Positions 41,314 to 50,033 of a DNA stretch of 64,000 nt are shown piece by piece. The notes beneath the pieces are model-generated. The model worked only from the letters and a program-made list of their open reading frames with translations, searched no databases and had not been told where the DNA came from. Within the stretch, counting starts at the first letter, position 1, and every line of letters starts with the position of its first letter. Made by a program: the position numbers and the translations under genes. The stretch covers positions 132,989 through 196,988 of the forward strand of contig NZ_JBEPKD010000006.1 in assembly GCF_040544555.1 (NCBI RefSeq), read 5' to 3'. Origin of the DNA: Halalkalibacter oceani. Its GTDB lineage: Bacteria; Bacillota; Bacilli; Bacillales; Bacillaceae_D.

Positions 41314-41342
41314 TTCTAACCAAGTAAGGAGGAGGTGTTACT

Positions 41343-41426
41343 ATGTCTAACGCATACCAAGGTGGATTTGCGTTGATCGTCGTATTGTTCATCTTATTAG
41401 TCATTGTAGGTGCTGCTTGGCTATAA
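41343..41426 (+). CDS. YjcZ-family sporulation microprotein, 27 aa
   Basis: A short polar head (MSNAYQGG) followed by FALIVVLFILLVIVGAAWL, a single membrane segment typical of the YjcZ family of spore-assembly peptides. AAGGAGGAGG lies upstream. The first of two tandem paralogues. Confidence 0.88.
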   Translation: MSNAYQGGFALIVVLFILLVIVGAAWL

Positions 41427-41493
41427 ATGAGCAAGGATCCAACGCCTTTGCGGGATAGAGCAGCTCCACACTAAATCAAGGAGGGAAAGCAAT

Positions 41494-41580
41494 ATGAGTC
41501 ACGGCTACAATAACAGCTTTGCGCTACTGGTCGTCCTGTTTATCTTGTTAGTGATTATTGGGGCCTCCTGGTGGTTCTAA
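41494..41580 (+). CDS. YjcZ-family sporulation microprotein, 28 aa
   Basis: MSHGYNNS followed by FALLVVLFILLVIIGASWWF; a paralogue of the preceding gene, sharing FAL.VVLFILLVI.GA.W. AAGGAGGG lies upstream. A perfect hairpin follows. Confidence 0.88.
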   Translation: MSHGYNNSFALLVVLFILLVIIGASWWF

Positions 41581-41589
41581 TAGCAAAAG

Positions 41590-41628
41590 AAGTGTCTCAA
41601 AAGGCTGAAAAGCCTTTTGAGACACTTC
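41590..41628. terminator. Perfect hairpin after the microprotein genes
   Basis: AAGTGTCTCAAAAGGCT / AGCCTTTTGAGACACTT around a GAAA loop, 17 bp, no T run; it may stop transcription from both sides. Confidence 0.65.
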
Positions 41629-41683
41629 CGACAGCTAAGGACAAGCTGCTTTTCTCTTCTTTTGGGACCTGCTCACATCCTGC

Positions 41684-41863
41684 CTATGTAAATAAAATTT
41701 TAACATATGTAGAAGTAAGTAAAATCGTTATAAGGATATTGATTGTGCGGAAAAGCTTCGGCTGCTTTTCAATCGGGATCTCGCGCTTGATGCACAGAGC
41801 ATCTGTCATCGAGTTAATCATGAACAGGATGAAAAGCGCAAATAAAATAATAAAGAAGACCAT
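41684..41863 (-). CDS. Small membrane protein, 59 aa
   Basis: MVFFIILFALFILFMINS, a short loop TDALCIKREIPIEKQPK, then a second membrane segment and VKILFT. Two membrane segments, cytoplasmic loop. CAGGAGG lies seven bases before ATG 41863. Family not recognised. Confidence 0.65.
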   Translation of the reverse strand: MVFFIILFALFILFMINSMTDALCIKREIPIEKQPKLFRTINILITILLTSTYVKILFT

Positions 41864-42014
41864 GTCTCTGCCTCCTGACGGACAATGATAGTTAAACTTT
41901 ATCAAAAGTTGACTGAAAAAGATAGGAAAATAGCTTAATTTATCTGGAGTGTTTATAATTTTGTCATAAGAGGAAAAGAGGGCGATGGAAGACTTCGTTC
42001 CGTAGGAGGGAACT

Positions 42015-42614
42015 ATGAAAAAAATGGACAAGGTTAACTGGAAGATCGCGTTTTTCACTTTGCTTGGCCTGCTTATTTGTCTTGGTCTTGCCTGCATGAT
42101 CATGATCGTGCGATTCTTTCCTGATGCAGAGGAAGATTATTTTGTTCCAAAAGAGCGTGGAGCAGAAGAGGCCAGCTTTGTGATCCAAACGGATCGGAGC
42201 CGGTTAAATACATACTTGGCAAAGTATTTACAGGAGCAGGAGAGTGAGATGTCTTATTTGATTGAACTGACGGATGAAGTTGTGCAATTTCGGTCATCTT
42301 TGCCGATCATGGGCCAGAACGTGCCGATTGAAATGAACTTCTTTCCAGCAGTTGCGGAAAATGGAGACTTGCTGCTGGAAGTGAGAAGTGTCGCGGTAGG
42401 GCTGTTGCAACTTCCCGTGGAACGGGTGCTTCAACTGGTTGATGCCTGGGTGGAGCGCCCCGATTGGGTGAATATTTATCCGGGGGAGAGGCTGGTCGAG
42501 GTTGGCATTACCGAACTCGAAGTTGGCGAAAATGAAGTGTTTTCGTTCCGGATGGTTACCTTTGATTTGCCGAATGACCGGATTGAGCTTGAAATGATCG
42601 CGAATGAAAAATAG
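42015..42614 (+). CDS. YpmS-family (DUF2140) membrane-anchored protein
   Basis: 199 residues. N-terminal membrane segment (about 12-33: AFFTLLGLLICLGLACMIMIV), then an outward-facing beta-rich domain with FVIQTDRSRLNTYLAKYL, LPIMGQNVPIEMNFFPAVAENGDLLLEV and LPVERVLQLV, as in YpmS/DUF2140. Function unknown; possibly lipid-associated. GGAGGG precedes ATG 42015. Confidence 0.8.
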   Translation: MKKMDKVNWKIAFFTLLGLLICLGLACMIMIVRFFPDAEEDYFVPKERGAEEASFVIQTDRSRLNTYLAKYLQEQESEMSYLIELTDEVVQFRSSLPIMGQNVPIEMNFFPAVAENGDLLLEVRSVAVGLLQLPVERVLQLVDAWVERPDWVNIYPGERLVEVGITELEVGENEVFSFRMVTFDLPNDRIELEMIANEK

Positions 42615-42623
42615 CGATAAGAA

Positions 42624-42662
42624 AAGGGTGTCACAAAACGGAATCGTTTGGTCTGACACCCT
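42624..42662. terminator. Hairpin between convergent genes
   Basis: AGGGTGTCA / TGACACCCT outer stem with imperfect inner pairs. Confidence 0.6.
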
Positions 42663-42666
42663 CGGG

Positions 42667-43209
42667 CTATGCAGCCTGTTTTACTAAAATATGAAACCCG
42701 TCTGCGCGGTTTTCAACATAGCTGTTCTTTGGAGCTTTCATGAGATACGATACGTAAATGACGTCGAAAAATGCGAGTCCGAAATGGATCGAGCTCATGA
42801 TCGAAATATAGGCAATATAAGTGGGAAAAGCAATGGCCGCGACAGCACCGACTGCTGTTAACACGATCAGTGGCATCAACAGTGAAATTAAAAATAAATC
42901 GCGAGACAGCGGCTTTGCCATTTTAACCGCGAGCGTCGGGATCAGGGAAAGACGTTCTACTTTAAGCAGCACTCTTTTCCCGCAGAGCCAGATTGGAATC
43001 ATATGCAAAACTTTATGGGTCAGGACGAGTACTGGAATACTGAGAATAAATAAGAAAAGACTTATATTGGTTAATTGTGATGGTTCGACAAACGAACTCA
43101 CAGCTAAATAGTACAACAGGAAAGAAAAAAGCATCGTACATGCTGAATAGAACACGAGGCGCAGTGCTCCGTAATCTTGTGTAATGCGAATCGTTTTCCA
43201 GCAATTCAT
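42667..43209 (-). CDS. DUF3267 family membrane protein
   Basis: 180 residues with about four membrane segments (roughly 22-40, 48-66, 105-130, 135-155). VLTHKVLHMIPIW contains the H...H arrangement that recalls the HExxH-like site of DUF3267, although the Glu is absent, so metallopeptidase activity is doubtful. ATG 43209 is eleven bases from GAGGAGG; a GTG twelve bases further upstream touches it. Positioned between prsA and hpr, like the yhaI-K genes of B. subtilis. Confidence 0.75.
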   Translation of the reverse strand: MNCWKTIRITQDYGALRLVFYSACTMLFSFLLYYLAVSSFVEPSQLTNISLFLFILSIPVLVLTHKVLHMIPIWLCGKRVLLKVERLSLIPTLAVKMAKPLSRDLFLISLLMPLIVLTAVGAVAAIAFPTYIAYISIMSSIHFGLAFFDVIYVSYLMKAPKNSYVENRADGFHILVKQAA

Positions 43210-43322
43210 AGTGGGTGCCACCTCCTCAATCTAATTGCTTAATTTACGCCTGTTTTGCCAAAAAATCAAGAGGCTGATGAAAAATAAAAGGATTTCGACA
43301 ATAAAAAACGCTTTCATGGAAA

Positions 43323-43367
43323 AGGAGCTGCTTCAAAAGAGGGGTAGTTTCCCTTTTGAAGCAGCTC
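43323..43367. terminator. Bidirectional terminator of hpr
   Basis: GGAGCTGCTTCAAAAGAGGG / CCCTTTTGAAGCAGCTCC; on the minus strand it ends hpr. Confidence 0.75.
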
Positions 43368-43382
43368 CAAAGCAGGCAGCTT

Positions 43383-43940
43383 TTATTTCTTTTTCACTAA
43401 CTTGCCTTCCTGTTCGGTAAATTCTTCATCGAATTTGTGCAAGGTCTCTTCGAACATTTCAACGAAATCAGGGCCGTAAATATGGCGGACGATACTGATT
43501 AATTCTGAGAATTCAGGGAATTTACCGTAAAGATTCCGAATTGGCAAAGCTCCTTCGTATACGCCATAGGTCGTCGGCTCGTACGCTTCAAGCGTTTGCA
43601 AAAATAACTCCTGACCTTCCTTCGTCAAGCAGACGTAGGTATTTCGCTTATCGTTTTCTTTTTTAGAAAAAACGAGCAAGCCTCTTTCTTCCAGCTTTTT
43701 CGAGAAGTTGAAGGCAGTCGAGACATGCATCACACCAAATTTCGCAATATCTGAGATAGAGGCTCCATCCAGATGATAGGCTATCCATAAGATATGATGC
43801 TCATTAATATTAAGGTCAAATGGTTTAATCCACGTTTGCCAGTCCTTCTCTACTGATTTCCACAATGCTTTACTTAGCTGCGCTACCTTATGGCTAAACA
43901 TAACAGATTGTTTTAAGGAGCAAGGTATTTGGTGATCCAT
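43383..43940 (-). CDS. hpr: Transition-state regulator Hpr/ScoC (MarR family)
   Basis: 185 residues (B. subtilis 203, tail shorter here). Nearly diagnostic: MFSHKVAQLSKALWKSVEKDWQ, IKPFDLNINEHHILWIAYHLDGASISDIAKFGVMHVSTAFNFSKKLEERG (split by the winged helix-turn-helix), KENDKRNTYVCLTKEGQE and GKFPEFSELISIVRHIYG. Represses extracellular protease genes and sporulation or peptide transport genes. GGGGGGAG precedes ATG 43940. A palindrome upstream may be its own operator. Confidence 0.95.
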   Translation of the reverse strand: MDHQIPCSLKQSVMFSHKVAQLSKALWKSVEKDWQTWIKPFDLNINEHHILWIAYHLDGASISDIAKFGVMHVSTAFNFSKKLEERGLLVFSKKENDKRNTYVCLTKEGQELFLQTLEAYEPTTYGVYEGALPIRNLYGKFPEFSELISIVRHIYGPDFVEMFEETLHKFDEEFTEQEGKLVKKK

Positions 43941-43994
43941 CTTTCTCCCCCCATCGTAAAGTTGATTATCCCTTTCAATCTGTCCAAGTCAGAA

Positions 43995-44014
43995 AAACTA
44001 TTTAAGAATAGTTT
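43995..44014. promoter_or_regulatory. Palindrome upstream of hpr
   Basis: AAACTATT-TAAG-AATAGTTT, perfect 8-bp arms, ~55 bases ahead of the hpr start and beside TATAAT on the minus strand (44016-44021). MarR-type operators are usually such palindromes; AATAGT resembles part of the Hpr motif RATANTATY. Confidence 0.45.
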
Positions 44015-44114
44015 GTTGCTGTTATTATACAAGAAATGGGCGGTGAATGACTTAGCGTGAAGCAATGAAAAGCCGTGATTTGAAACGGTGCTTAACGCTC
44101 TTTAAAAGGGAAAA

Positions 44115-44160
44115 CCGGAGATGTCTTTAAAGGAAAAGCTTCCCTTTAGACATCTTCCGG
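44115..44160. terminator. Imperfect hairpin in the hpr upstream gap
   Basis: CCGGAGATGTCTTTAAAGG / CCCTTTAGACATCTTCCGG; no T run. Nothing else is evident in the 330-base gap 43941-44269. Confidence 0.5.
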
Positions 44161-44269
44161 AAATGCTCACATTCATTCGTGCTTTTTCTTCTTGTTTATC
44201 ACGTAAGAGCGAAAAACGAGTCATCTTTCCTTGCTTTCTTCATATATCTAATAGGCAAGGAGGGGTTTT

Positions 44270-44458
44270 ATGGAAGCATTTATTTTATTACTGATTTCCG
44301 TTTGTTTACTTTCCATATACGGTTTTATATATGTGTCTTACCGGCTGCTTCGGAAAGTGAAGCAGGAGGAAAAGTCACAATTTAAAAAGACGTTTGTCAT
44401 CCTGTTGTTCCTCGCCGTATTGAGCGGCTCAAGCGCCACCTGGCTCGTTCTTCCATAA
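44270..44458 (+). CDS. Small two-segment membrane protein, 62 aa
   Basis: MEAFILLLISVCLLSIYG starts the first membrane segment, a basic loop RLLRKVKQEEKSQFKK follows, and a second segment ends the protein (LAVLSGSSATWLVLP). AAGGAGG lies six bases before ATG. No family recognised; converges with serC. Confidence 0.6.
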   Translation: MEAFILLLISVCLLSIYGFIYVSYRLLRKVKQEEKSQFKKTFVILLFLAVLSGSSATWLVLP

Positions 44459-44516
44459 GAACGATAAGGCGAAAGAACCGGCTTCTTATTATTGTGCAAT
44501 ACCGGATGTCCCCATT

Positions 44517-45593
44517 TTAACGACGATAATTCTTCATATAGTCACTCAGCGCGACACAGGCTTCCAGCGGAACAGCGTTATAAGTGGAAGCGCGGCAGCC
44601 TCCGACGGAACGATGTCCGTTTAGACCGACAAAGCCGAGTTCCTTCGCCTTGGCAAGGAAGCGTTTATTCTCTTCCTCACTAGGCAGGTTGAACGTTATG
44701 TTCATGAGAGAGCGGGATTCTTTTTCGGCATGCCCGCGATAGAATCCGTCGCTTTCGTCGATTGCGTCGTAGATCAGCTTCGCTTTTTCTTCATTTTTTC
44801 TTTCAATCGCGTCAATTCCGCCCTGGTCTTTGACCCATTGCAGCACTTGATTTAGCATATAAATCGAGAATGTCGGCGGGGTATGATAAAGGGAATTCGT
44901 CTCACTATGCGTCCGGTAGCGTAGCAGTGTCGGCACATGATCAACTTCTTCCTCAAGAAGATCCTCACGAATAATAACGATCGTCACTCCGGCAGGACCG
45001 AGGTTTTTCTGAGCGCCGGCATAGATCATACCGAACTTTTCAATTTCAATTTTCCGTGAAAGAATATCACTCGACATGTCAGCAATTAACGGGGCATGCG
45101 TGACGGTCGGAAATTCCTTCCATTGCGTTCCAAAAATCGTATTATTGGAAGTAAGGTGAACATAAGCGTCATTCTCGTTGTAGGTGATAGCATCGAGCGC
45201 CGGAATGGAGCGGTACTGCGTCTCCTTCGTAGAAGCACCGACAGCCGTTTCCCCGAGCAGCTTTCCTTCTTTTAGCGCTTTCTCGGACCACGAGCCTGTT
45301 AACAAATAGTTTCCGATCTTCCCGGGCTTTAAAAATTGCAGCGGGACCATCGCGAATTGGAGGCTGGCGCCGCCCTGTAGAAAGAGCACCTTATATGAAT
45401 CGGGAATAGCAAGCAGTTCCTTGAGTAAGGCGATTGCTTCTTCATGAACAGCTTCAAAATCTTTGCTGCGGTGACTTAATTCCATCACGGACATGCCAGT
45501 ACCATTGAAATTTGTTAATTCAGCCTGCGCTTTCTCTAAGACGCTTTTTGGCAAAGCTGAGGGGCCAGCATTAAAGTTAAAAACATCTTGCAT
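44517..45593 (-). CDS. serC: Phosphoserine aminotransferase
   Basis: 358 residues, PLP enzyme of fold-type I converting 3-phosphohydroxypyruvate and glutamate to phosphoserine; may also act in the pyridoxal pathway. Motifs: FNFNAGPSALPKSVLEKA, GMSVMELSHRSKDF, FLQGGASLQF, DMSSDILSR, PLP lysine in YAGAQKNLGPAGVT, and GLNGHRSVGGCRAS. ATG 45593 has AAGGAG eight bases upstream; the GTG at 45602 is too close to it. In B. subtilis serC lies between hpr and hit as here. Confidence 0.95.
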   Translation of the reverse strand: MQDVFNFNAGPSALPKSVLEKAQAELTNFNGTGMSVMELSHRSKDFEAVHEEAIALLKELLAIPDSYKVLFLQGGASLQFAMVPLQFLKPGKIGNYLLTGSWSEKALKEGKLLGETAVGASTKETQYRSIPALDAITYNENDAYVHLTSNNTIFGTQWKEFPTVTHAPLIADMSSDILSRKIEIEKFGMIYAGAQKNLGPAGVTIVIIREDLLEEEVDHVPTLLRYRTHSETNSLYHTPPTFSIYMLNQVLQWVKDQGGIDAIERKNEEKAKLIYDAIDESDGFYRGHAEKESRSLMNITFNLPSEEENKRFLAKAKELGFVGLNGHRSVGGCRASTYNAVPLEACVALSDYMKNYRR

Positions 45594-45708
45594 CTTCTCC
45601 ACTCCTTTAACTCTTCACCACATTAATAGGTGTTAGATATGATTATCGTACCATAGTTTCACCAAAAAATGCTTAGTTTTTTATGTATTTTCAGAATGTT
45701 CAAGAGTT

Positions 45709-45753
45709 AAAAAAAGGGTATGCTTTCAAAAGGTGGATAGCTCCCCTTTTTTT
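45709..45753 (-). terminator. Terminator of hit
   Basis: AAAAAAAGGG / CCCTTTTTTT stem with a 25-base loop. Located about 107 bases beyond the hit stop. The rest of 45603-45859 contains the serC promoter region, without clear hexamers. Confidence 0.6.
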
Positions 45754-45859
45754 AGTCTGAACACCGGGTGAAACGGCTGTTTCATGCTGCGTCATGTTCG
45801 CTCAACTGATGCTGCTGATCGAGCGAGACATCATTATATAATGAAAATAATCTTGGTGC

Positions 45860-46285
45860 TTATAAATAACTGGAAATCGCTTTCGCCAGCTCCTGCAGCT
45901 TTTCACCGTTGTACTGTGAGCTGTGGTCTTTCCAGACGGCGCCAAAGCCGTCACCCTGCCCGTAACGCGGAATTAAATGGACATGGTAATGAAAGACAGT
46001 TTGACCGGCATCTTCGCCATTATTATTAACCATATTCAGACCCTTTGGCTGAAATGCAGCTTTCAGTCCATTCGCGATTGTAGGAATAACAGAAAACAGC
46101 TGACTGGCTTGTTCAGATGGAAGTTCAAACAGATCGCGGTGATGATTTTTTGGAATGACGAGTGTGTGGCCCTCCGTTACCTGGCTAATATCAAGGAAGG
46201 CCAGTACATGCTCGTCTTCGTATATTTTTGCAGCTGGAATGTCGCCTTTCACAATTTTGCAGAAAATACAGTTTGCTTCAGACAT
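45860..46285 (-). CDS. hit: HIT-family nucleotide hydrolase/transferase
   Basis: 141 residues. N-terminal CIFCKIVKGDIPA with CxxC, LVIPKNHHRDLFEL, and the histidine triad HYHVHLIPRYG; C-terminal SSQYNGEKLQELAKAI. Likely acts on AMP conjugates or dinucleotides. In B. subtilis the gene adjoins the ecs operon, as here, in the opposite direction. Confidence 0.94.
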   Translation of the reverse strand: MSEANCIFCKIVKGDIPAAKIYEDEHVLAFLDISQVTEGHTLVIPKNHHRDLFELPSEQASQLFSVIPTIANGLKAAFQPKGLNMVNNNGEDAGQTVFHYHVHLIPRYGQGDGFGAVWKDHSSQYNGEKLQELAKAISSYL

Positions 46286-46424
46286 CTTCCGTCATCCTTT
46301 CTAGAACATGTTTTTAACCACTATAACGAAGGTCGACAATTGTGGCAAGTTGAGAAATAAGAATCGTGCTTTTTTTGTAGGAAAAGACAAGGAAGCCCGG
46401 CCTTTTTTCACAATTTCGTCGTAT

Positions 46425-46451
46425 TTGAGAAGTTTGGAAGAATGCTATAAT
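46425..46451 (+). promoter_or_regulatory. SigA promoter of the PCYCGC lipoprotein gene
   Basis: TTGAGA (46425-46430), 15 bases, TATAAT (46446-46451) with TGC directly ahead (extended -10). Confidence 0.65.
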
Positions 46452-46484
46452 GAAAGCATCGACGCATTGTCCGGAGGTGATGAG

Positions 46485-46970
46485 ATGAAGAAAGCCCGAT
46501 TTGTGCTCGCGGCGGCCACGCTGTTCCTGTTCGGCGGCTGTCAAAGTACAGAAGAGAGCCATGGCATACACACAAATGAACTTGGTGATGTGCGGGAAGC
46601 AACGGTTTCGCCCGATAGTATGCCTGAGTTTCTCACTCATTATGCAGAGCCGATTGGCGCTATTTATGCCCGGGTTCCGGACTATCAGAACGTGCTCGAA
46701 CAGATGCCTTGCTACTGCGGATGCGGGGAATCTGCCGGTCATCGCAGCAGCTATGACTGCTTTATTTATGAGCATCAGGAGGATGGTGGACTCGTCTGGG
46801 ATGATCACGGGGCGAGGTGCGGCGTTTGCCTGGAAATCGCTCATTTTTCAATGGAATTATATGATGGCGGAGCGTCTCTTAGCGAAATTCGGCAATTTGT
46901 CGATGAGCGTTACGAGGAAGGCTTTGCCAAGCCGACTCCTACGCCACAGCCTGAAGCGGCTGCCTCTTAA
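46485..46970 (+). CDS. PCYCGC-motif lipoprotein
   Basis: 161 residues. Signal peptide MKKARFVLAAATLFLFGGC with lipobox GGC at Cys 19, then an outer domain with MPCYCGCGESAGHRSSYDCFI, the PCYCGC signature, and a second Cys pair in ARCGVCLEIA. Six cysteines and several His suggest metal binding. It ends in a Pro/Thr-rich tail. GGAGGTG precedes ATG 46485. The frame is open further upstream but without Shine-Dalgarno support. Function unknown in the family. Confidence 0.85.
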   Translation: MKKARFVLAAATLFLFGGCQSTEESHGIHTNELGDVREATVSPDSMPEFLTHYAEPIGAIYARVPDYQNVLEQMPCYCGCGESAGHRSSYDCFIYEHQEDGGLVWDDHGARCGVCLEIAHFSMELYDGGASLSEIRQFVDERYEEGFAKPTPTPQPEAAAS

Positions 46971-47086
46971 TTGTGAATTCATGTAGAAGCTGATAAAAAA
47001 ACTCGATCAAAAGATACAGCGGGTCCGTTTTGCATAAAATAAGCAGAGATTCACTTTTTGGTCGTGCAAACTCGCTCGCTGTGGTA

Positions 47087-47135
47087 AGCCTCGGACAAAA
47101 GGAGAAAACGAGCCTTTTATCCGGGGCTCTCTTCT
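47087..47135 (+). terminator. Terminator after the PCYCGC gene
   Basis: AGCCTCGGACAAAAGG / CCTTTTATCCGGGGCT then CTCTTCTTTT. The gap 46971-47270 holds nothing else I can identify. Confidence 0.75.
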
Positions 47136-47270
47136 TTTCTTGGACAACTGAGCCTGAAACAGGCTGTGACTAAAGCCATGGCTTCGTTCTGTAACCAGGC
47201 CGGGTTTTCGCTACGATAGTGGTCGCGGATGACAGTAATTTGATAAGATAAGCTTTGAAGGAGAGTGGTA

Positions 47271-48017
47271 ATGGTGGCAAACGGAATAAACATAGAAGGG
47301 TTAACGGGGGGGTATCACCAGCGGAAGCCCGTTCTCCACGACGTGACGTTTGACGTCAATCATAAAGAAATCGTCGGGTTAATCGGCTTAAATGGTGCCG
47401 GAAAAAGTACAACGATTAAGCATATTCTTGGACTGCTTCAGCCGCAAAAGGGTGAGGTGAAAGTCGAGGACATCCGCTTTGAGGATGATGTCAATCAGTA
47501 TCGCCGTTCCTACGCTTATATACCGGAGACCCCGATTTTATACGACGAACTCACGCTCTGGGAGCATCTCGAACTGACTGCGCTCGCTTATGGGCTCGAT
47601 CAATCATTGTTTGCTGAGCGGGCCGAGCGTCTGCTTGCTGAATTTAAAATGGAAAAAATGAAGCATTGGTATCCGAGTCATTTTTCTAAAGGAATGCGGC
47701 AAAAGGTGATGATTATGAGCGCCTTTTTAATCGAGCCACCTGTTTACATCGTGGATGAGCCGATTGTCGGCCTGGATCCGCTCGGTATTCAATCGTTTCT
47801 TAATCTGCTCGTCGACATGCGGGAGCGCGGCGCCGCTGTCCTCATGTCGACTCATATTCTCGCGACGGCTGAGCGCTATTGTGACCGCTTCGTCATTTTG
47901 CATCATGGCCGGGTTGTCATGTCCGGCACGCTGGCGGAGATGAGGGCGCAGCTTGGGCTGCCGCAGGCGACGCTTGATGATATTTATATTGAAATGACGA
48001 AGGAAGAAGCGCTATGA
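47271..48017 (+). CDS. ecsA: ABC transporter ATPase EcsA
   Basis: 248 residues (B. subtilis 247). GLNGAGKST (Walker A), HFSKGMRQKVMIMSAFL (signature), VYIVDEPIVGLDP (Walker B), STHILATAE (switch His). With EcsB it forms an exporter that affects protein secretion, RasP intramembrane proteolysis and competence in B. subtilis. ATG 47271 follows AAGGAGAG; GTG 47265 and 47274 are possible. Overlaps ecsB by four bases. Confidence 0.94.
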   Translation: MVANGINIEGLTGGYHQRKPVLHDVTFDVNHKEIVGLIGLNGAGKSTTIKHILGLLQPQKGEVKVEDIRFEDDVNQYRRSYAYIPETPILYDELTLWEHLELTALAYGLDQSLFAERAERLLAEFKMEKMKHWYPSHFSKGMRQKVMIMSAFLIEPPVYIVDEPIVGLDPLGIQSFLNLLVDMRERGAAVLMSTHILATAERYCDRFVILHHGRVVMSGTLAEMRAQLGLPQATLDDIYIEMTKEEAL

Positions 48018-49222
48018 AGGATGGACTGACGATTTGGCGCGAACGTCTGCAAGCTTATTGGAACGAGGCGATTCGTTATTTGCGGCTGATCGGCAACAGC
48101 GGATTTCTTTTTACCGTTTACGTCTTGATTATTATTGGCAGTTATTATTACAGCGTCTTCATTGACTGGCTTCCGGCTTCTTTCCCGGTTATTTGGGTCT
48201 TTGTCGCCGTCTTTGCCCACTTCCTGACGAGGGGACAGATCCGTACCTTTGTCAAACCGGCCGATGTTGTTTTTCTCCTCCCTTATGAATCGCAGCTGGG
48301 GAGCTATTTTAAAGCGTCAAAGTGGTACTCATTTGCTTTGCAAAGCGGAGTAATCCTGCTCGTGCTGATTGTTTTCGCTCCGTTGTATCAGGCGAGACTG
48401 GATGAAGCCGGAAGTGTAGTTTTGATTTTTGGCTGGCTGCTTGCCGCCAAAGGCTGGAATGTCCTGGCAAGCTGGGAGGAGCAGCGTTTCCAAAGCGAGG
48501 CAGACAGAAGAAGCCACTTTTTGCTGCGGGGACTGATTAATCTCGTCTTTACATACTTACTGTTTGCCGGAGCGAATCGACTGTTTCTTCTAGCTATCCT
48601 GGTGCTAATGCTTGTGCTTTATTTGTTCTACTATCGCAAGCTGGCCGGACGGCTGTCGTTAAAATGGCCGCATTTAATTGAAGTCGAGGAAAGAATGCTG
48701 CTTTTCTTTTACCGGATTGCCAATGCTTTTACCGATGTCCCGCAGCTGCGCAATAAAGTGAAAGAAAGACGGGCTTTCAATTGGCTGATTGGCATATTGA
48801 TGGATAGTAAGGCGTCGGTGTACCATTATTTATTCGTCCGCTCTTTTTTACGGGCGAATGATTATGCTGGAATCTATCTCCGTCTTTTGCTTATAGGCGC
48901 AGGGGCTCTCATCGTTCTGCCAACCGGCTGGATTCAGATTCTCGTCCTTGTCCTGTTTATGCATCTGATTACGAAACAGCTCTCAACCCTTTGGTATCAT
49001 TATGATACAACGATGTGGGTCGATTTGTATCCGGTCGAGGACGGACTGAAAGAACAAGCGATTTCCCAGCTCGCTTTTCGCTTGTTAGCATGTATGACAG
49101 CATGCCTGACCGGACTTTTGCTGATCATTTCCACCGTGCCGCTTGCGCTGGCAGCCTTGGGCGTCGGCGCGCTTTACACGTATCTCGGCAGCCGGACGTT
49201 TATTCATCAGCGTAAAAAATAA
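48014..49222 (+). CDS. ecsB: ABC transporter permease EcsB
   Basis: 402 residues (B. subtilis ~408). About six to eight membrane segments, starting near 35-55 and 60-78, then 110-130, 140-158, 175-210 and three at the C-terminus. The loop containing GQIRTFVKPADVVFLLPYE and VEERMLLFFYRIANAFTDVPQLRNKVKERR is characteristic of EcsB. Couples to EcsA. Confidence 0.93.
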   Translation: MKDGLTIWRERLQAYWNEAIRYLRLIGNSGFLFTVYVLIIIGSYYYSVFIDWLPASFPVIWVFVAVFAHFLTRGQIRTFVKPADVVFLLPYESQLGSYFKASKWYSFALQSGVILLVLIVFAPLYQARLDEAGSVVLIFGWLLAAKGWNVLASWEEQRFQSEADRRSHFLLRGLINLVFTYLLFAGANRLFLLAILVLMLVLYLFYYRKLAGRLSLKWPHLIEVEERMLLFFYRIANAFTDVPQLRNKVKERRAFNWLIGILMDSKASVYHYLFVRSFLRANDYAGIYLRLLLIGAGALIVLPTGWIQILVLVLFMHLITKQLSTLWYHYDTTMWVDLYPVEDGLKEQAISQLAFRLLACMTACLTGLLLIISTVPLALAALGVGALYTYLGSRTFIHQRKK

Positions 49223-49263
49223 ACTGCTGCTCAGGAAAGTGAAAATGGAAGGAGCTGACTGCG

Positions 49264-50004
49264 ATGTATGAAGATCAAGCACGCGAAGAGTACGACCGCT
49301 GGAAGCGTAAGCTGTTAAAACGGCCATCGATTGCCGGACGCTACACGAAGAGCCTGCAGGCGAAGATGAATCATCTCATTCCGGAAAAGGTGCATACGAT
49401 TGTGACGACAAGCATTAAAAATATGGTTCATGCGACCTTGATCGGCTCGGAGTATACAGCTGCCAAGCAGCCGGAAGAGGGGCTAACGTTACGAGAGCGC
49501 GAGCAAATGATCGAGGAGCTGACAAAGAAATATCGGAAGACTGCCGCGCTTGAGGGAGCAGGTACCGGAGCAGGAGGACTGCTTCTTGGGGCGGCCGATT
49601 TTCCGCTGCTACTAAGCATTAAAATGAAATTTTTATTTGATGCTGCTTCTGCCTACGGCTACGATGTGAAAGACTACCGCGAGCGTTTATTTGTCCTTCT
49701 GCTGTTTCAGCTGGCATTCGCCCGGGAGGAGAAGCGGCCGGATCTTTTAAAACGGTTGGAAAACTGGGAGGAGGAGCGCCTTTCGCTTCCACGAAGGAAA
49801 GACTATCTCGACGCTGTTGATTGGAAGGAATTTCAGCTCGATTATCGCGATTTTATTGACCTTGTCAAGATGCTGCAGCTGATTCCCGGCTTTGGCGCAG
49901 TCGTTGGCGCAGCGGCAAACTATCACTTTCTTGACCTTCTTAGCGAAACGGCGAAAAACGGCTATCGAAGCCGCTGGTTTCACGGTGGAGACGAAGAGGG
50001 GTAA
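49264..50004 (+). CDS. ecsC: EcsC family protein
   Basis: 246 residues, third gene of the ecs operon. Contains the EcsC core GAGTGAGGLLLGAADFPLLLSIKMKFLFDAASAYGYDVKDYRER, read across a glycine-rich hydrophobic hairpin, and the ending IPGFGAVVGAAANYHFLDLL. Role not defined. AAGGAG precedes ATG 49264. Confidence 0.92.
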   Translation: MYEDQAREEYDRWKRKLLKRPSIAGRYTKSLQAKMNHLIPEKVHTIVTTSIKNMVHATLIGSEYTAAKQPEEGLTLREREQMIEELTKKYRKTAALEGAGTGAGGLLLGAADFPLLLSIKMKFLFDAASAYGYDVKDYRERLFVLLLFQLAFAREEKRPDLLKRLENWEEERLSLPRRKDYLDAVDWKEFQLDYRDFIDLVKMLQLIPGFGAVVGAAANYHFLDLLSETAKNGYRSRWFHGGDEEG

Positions 50005-50033
50005 GAGTGGTTTCGACAATAATGGAAAAGAAT

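Noticed and set aside
44270..44458. Reading the 62-codon frame as YhaH (YtxH-like)
   Set aside because: Its two hydrophobic segments and lack of a YtxH-type helical tail do not support that name, so it is left as an unnamed small membrane protein.
45603..45859. T-box or other amino-acid riboswitch ahead of serC
   Set aside because: No AGGGTGG-type T-box sequence or specifier stem could be found; only the hit terminator is clear.
46314..46844. 176-codon minus-strand frame over the PCYCGC gene
   Set aside because: No family features; the plus-strand lipoprotein with promoter and ribosome binding site explains the region.
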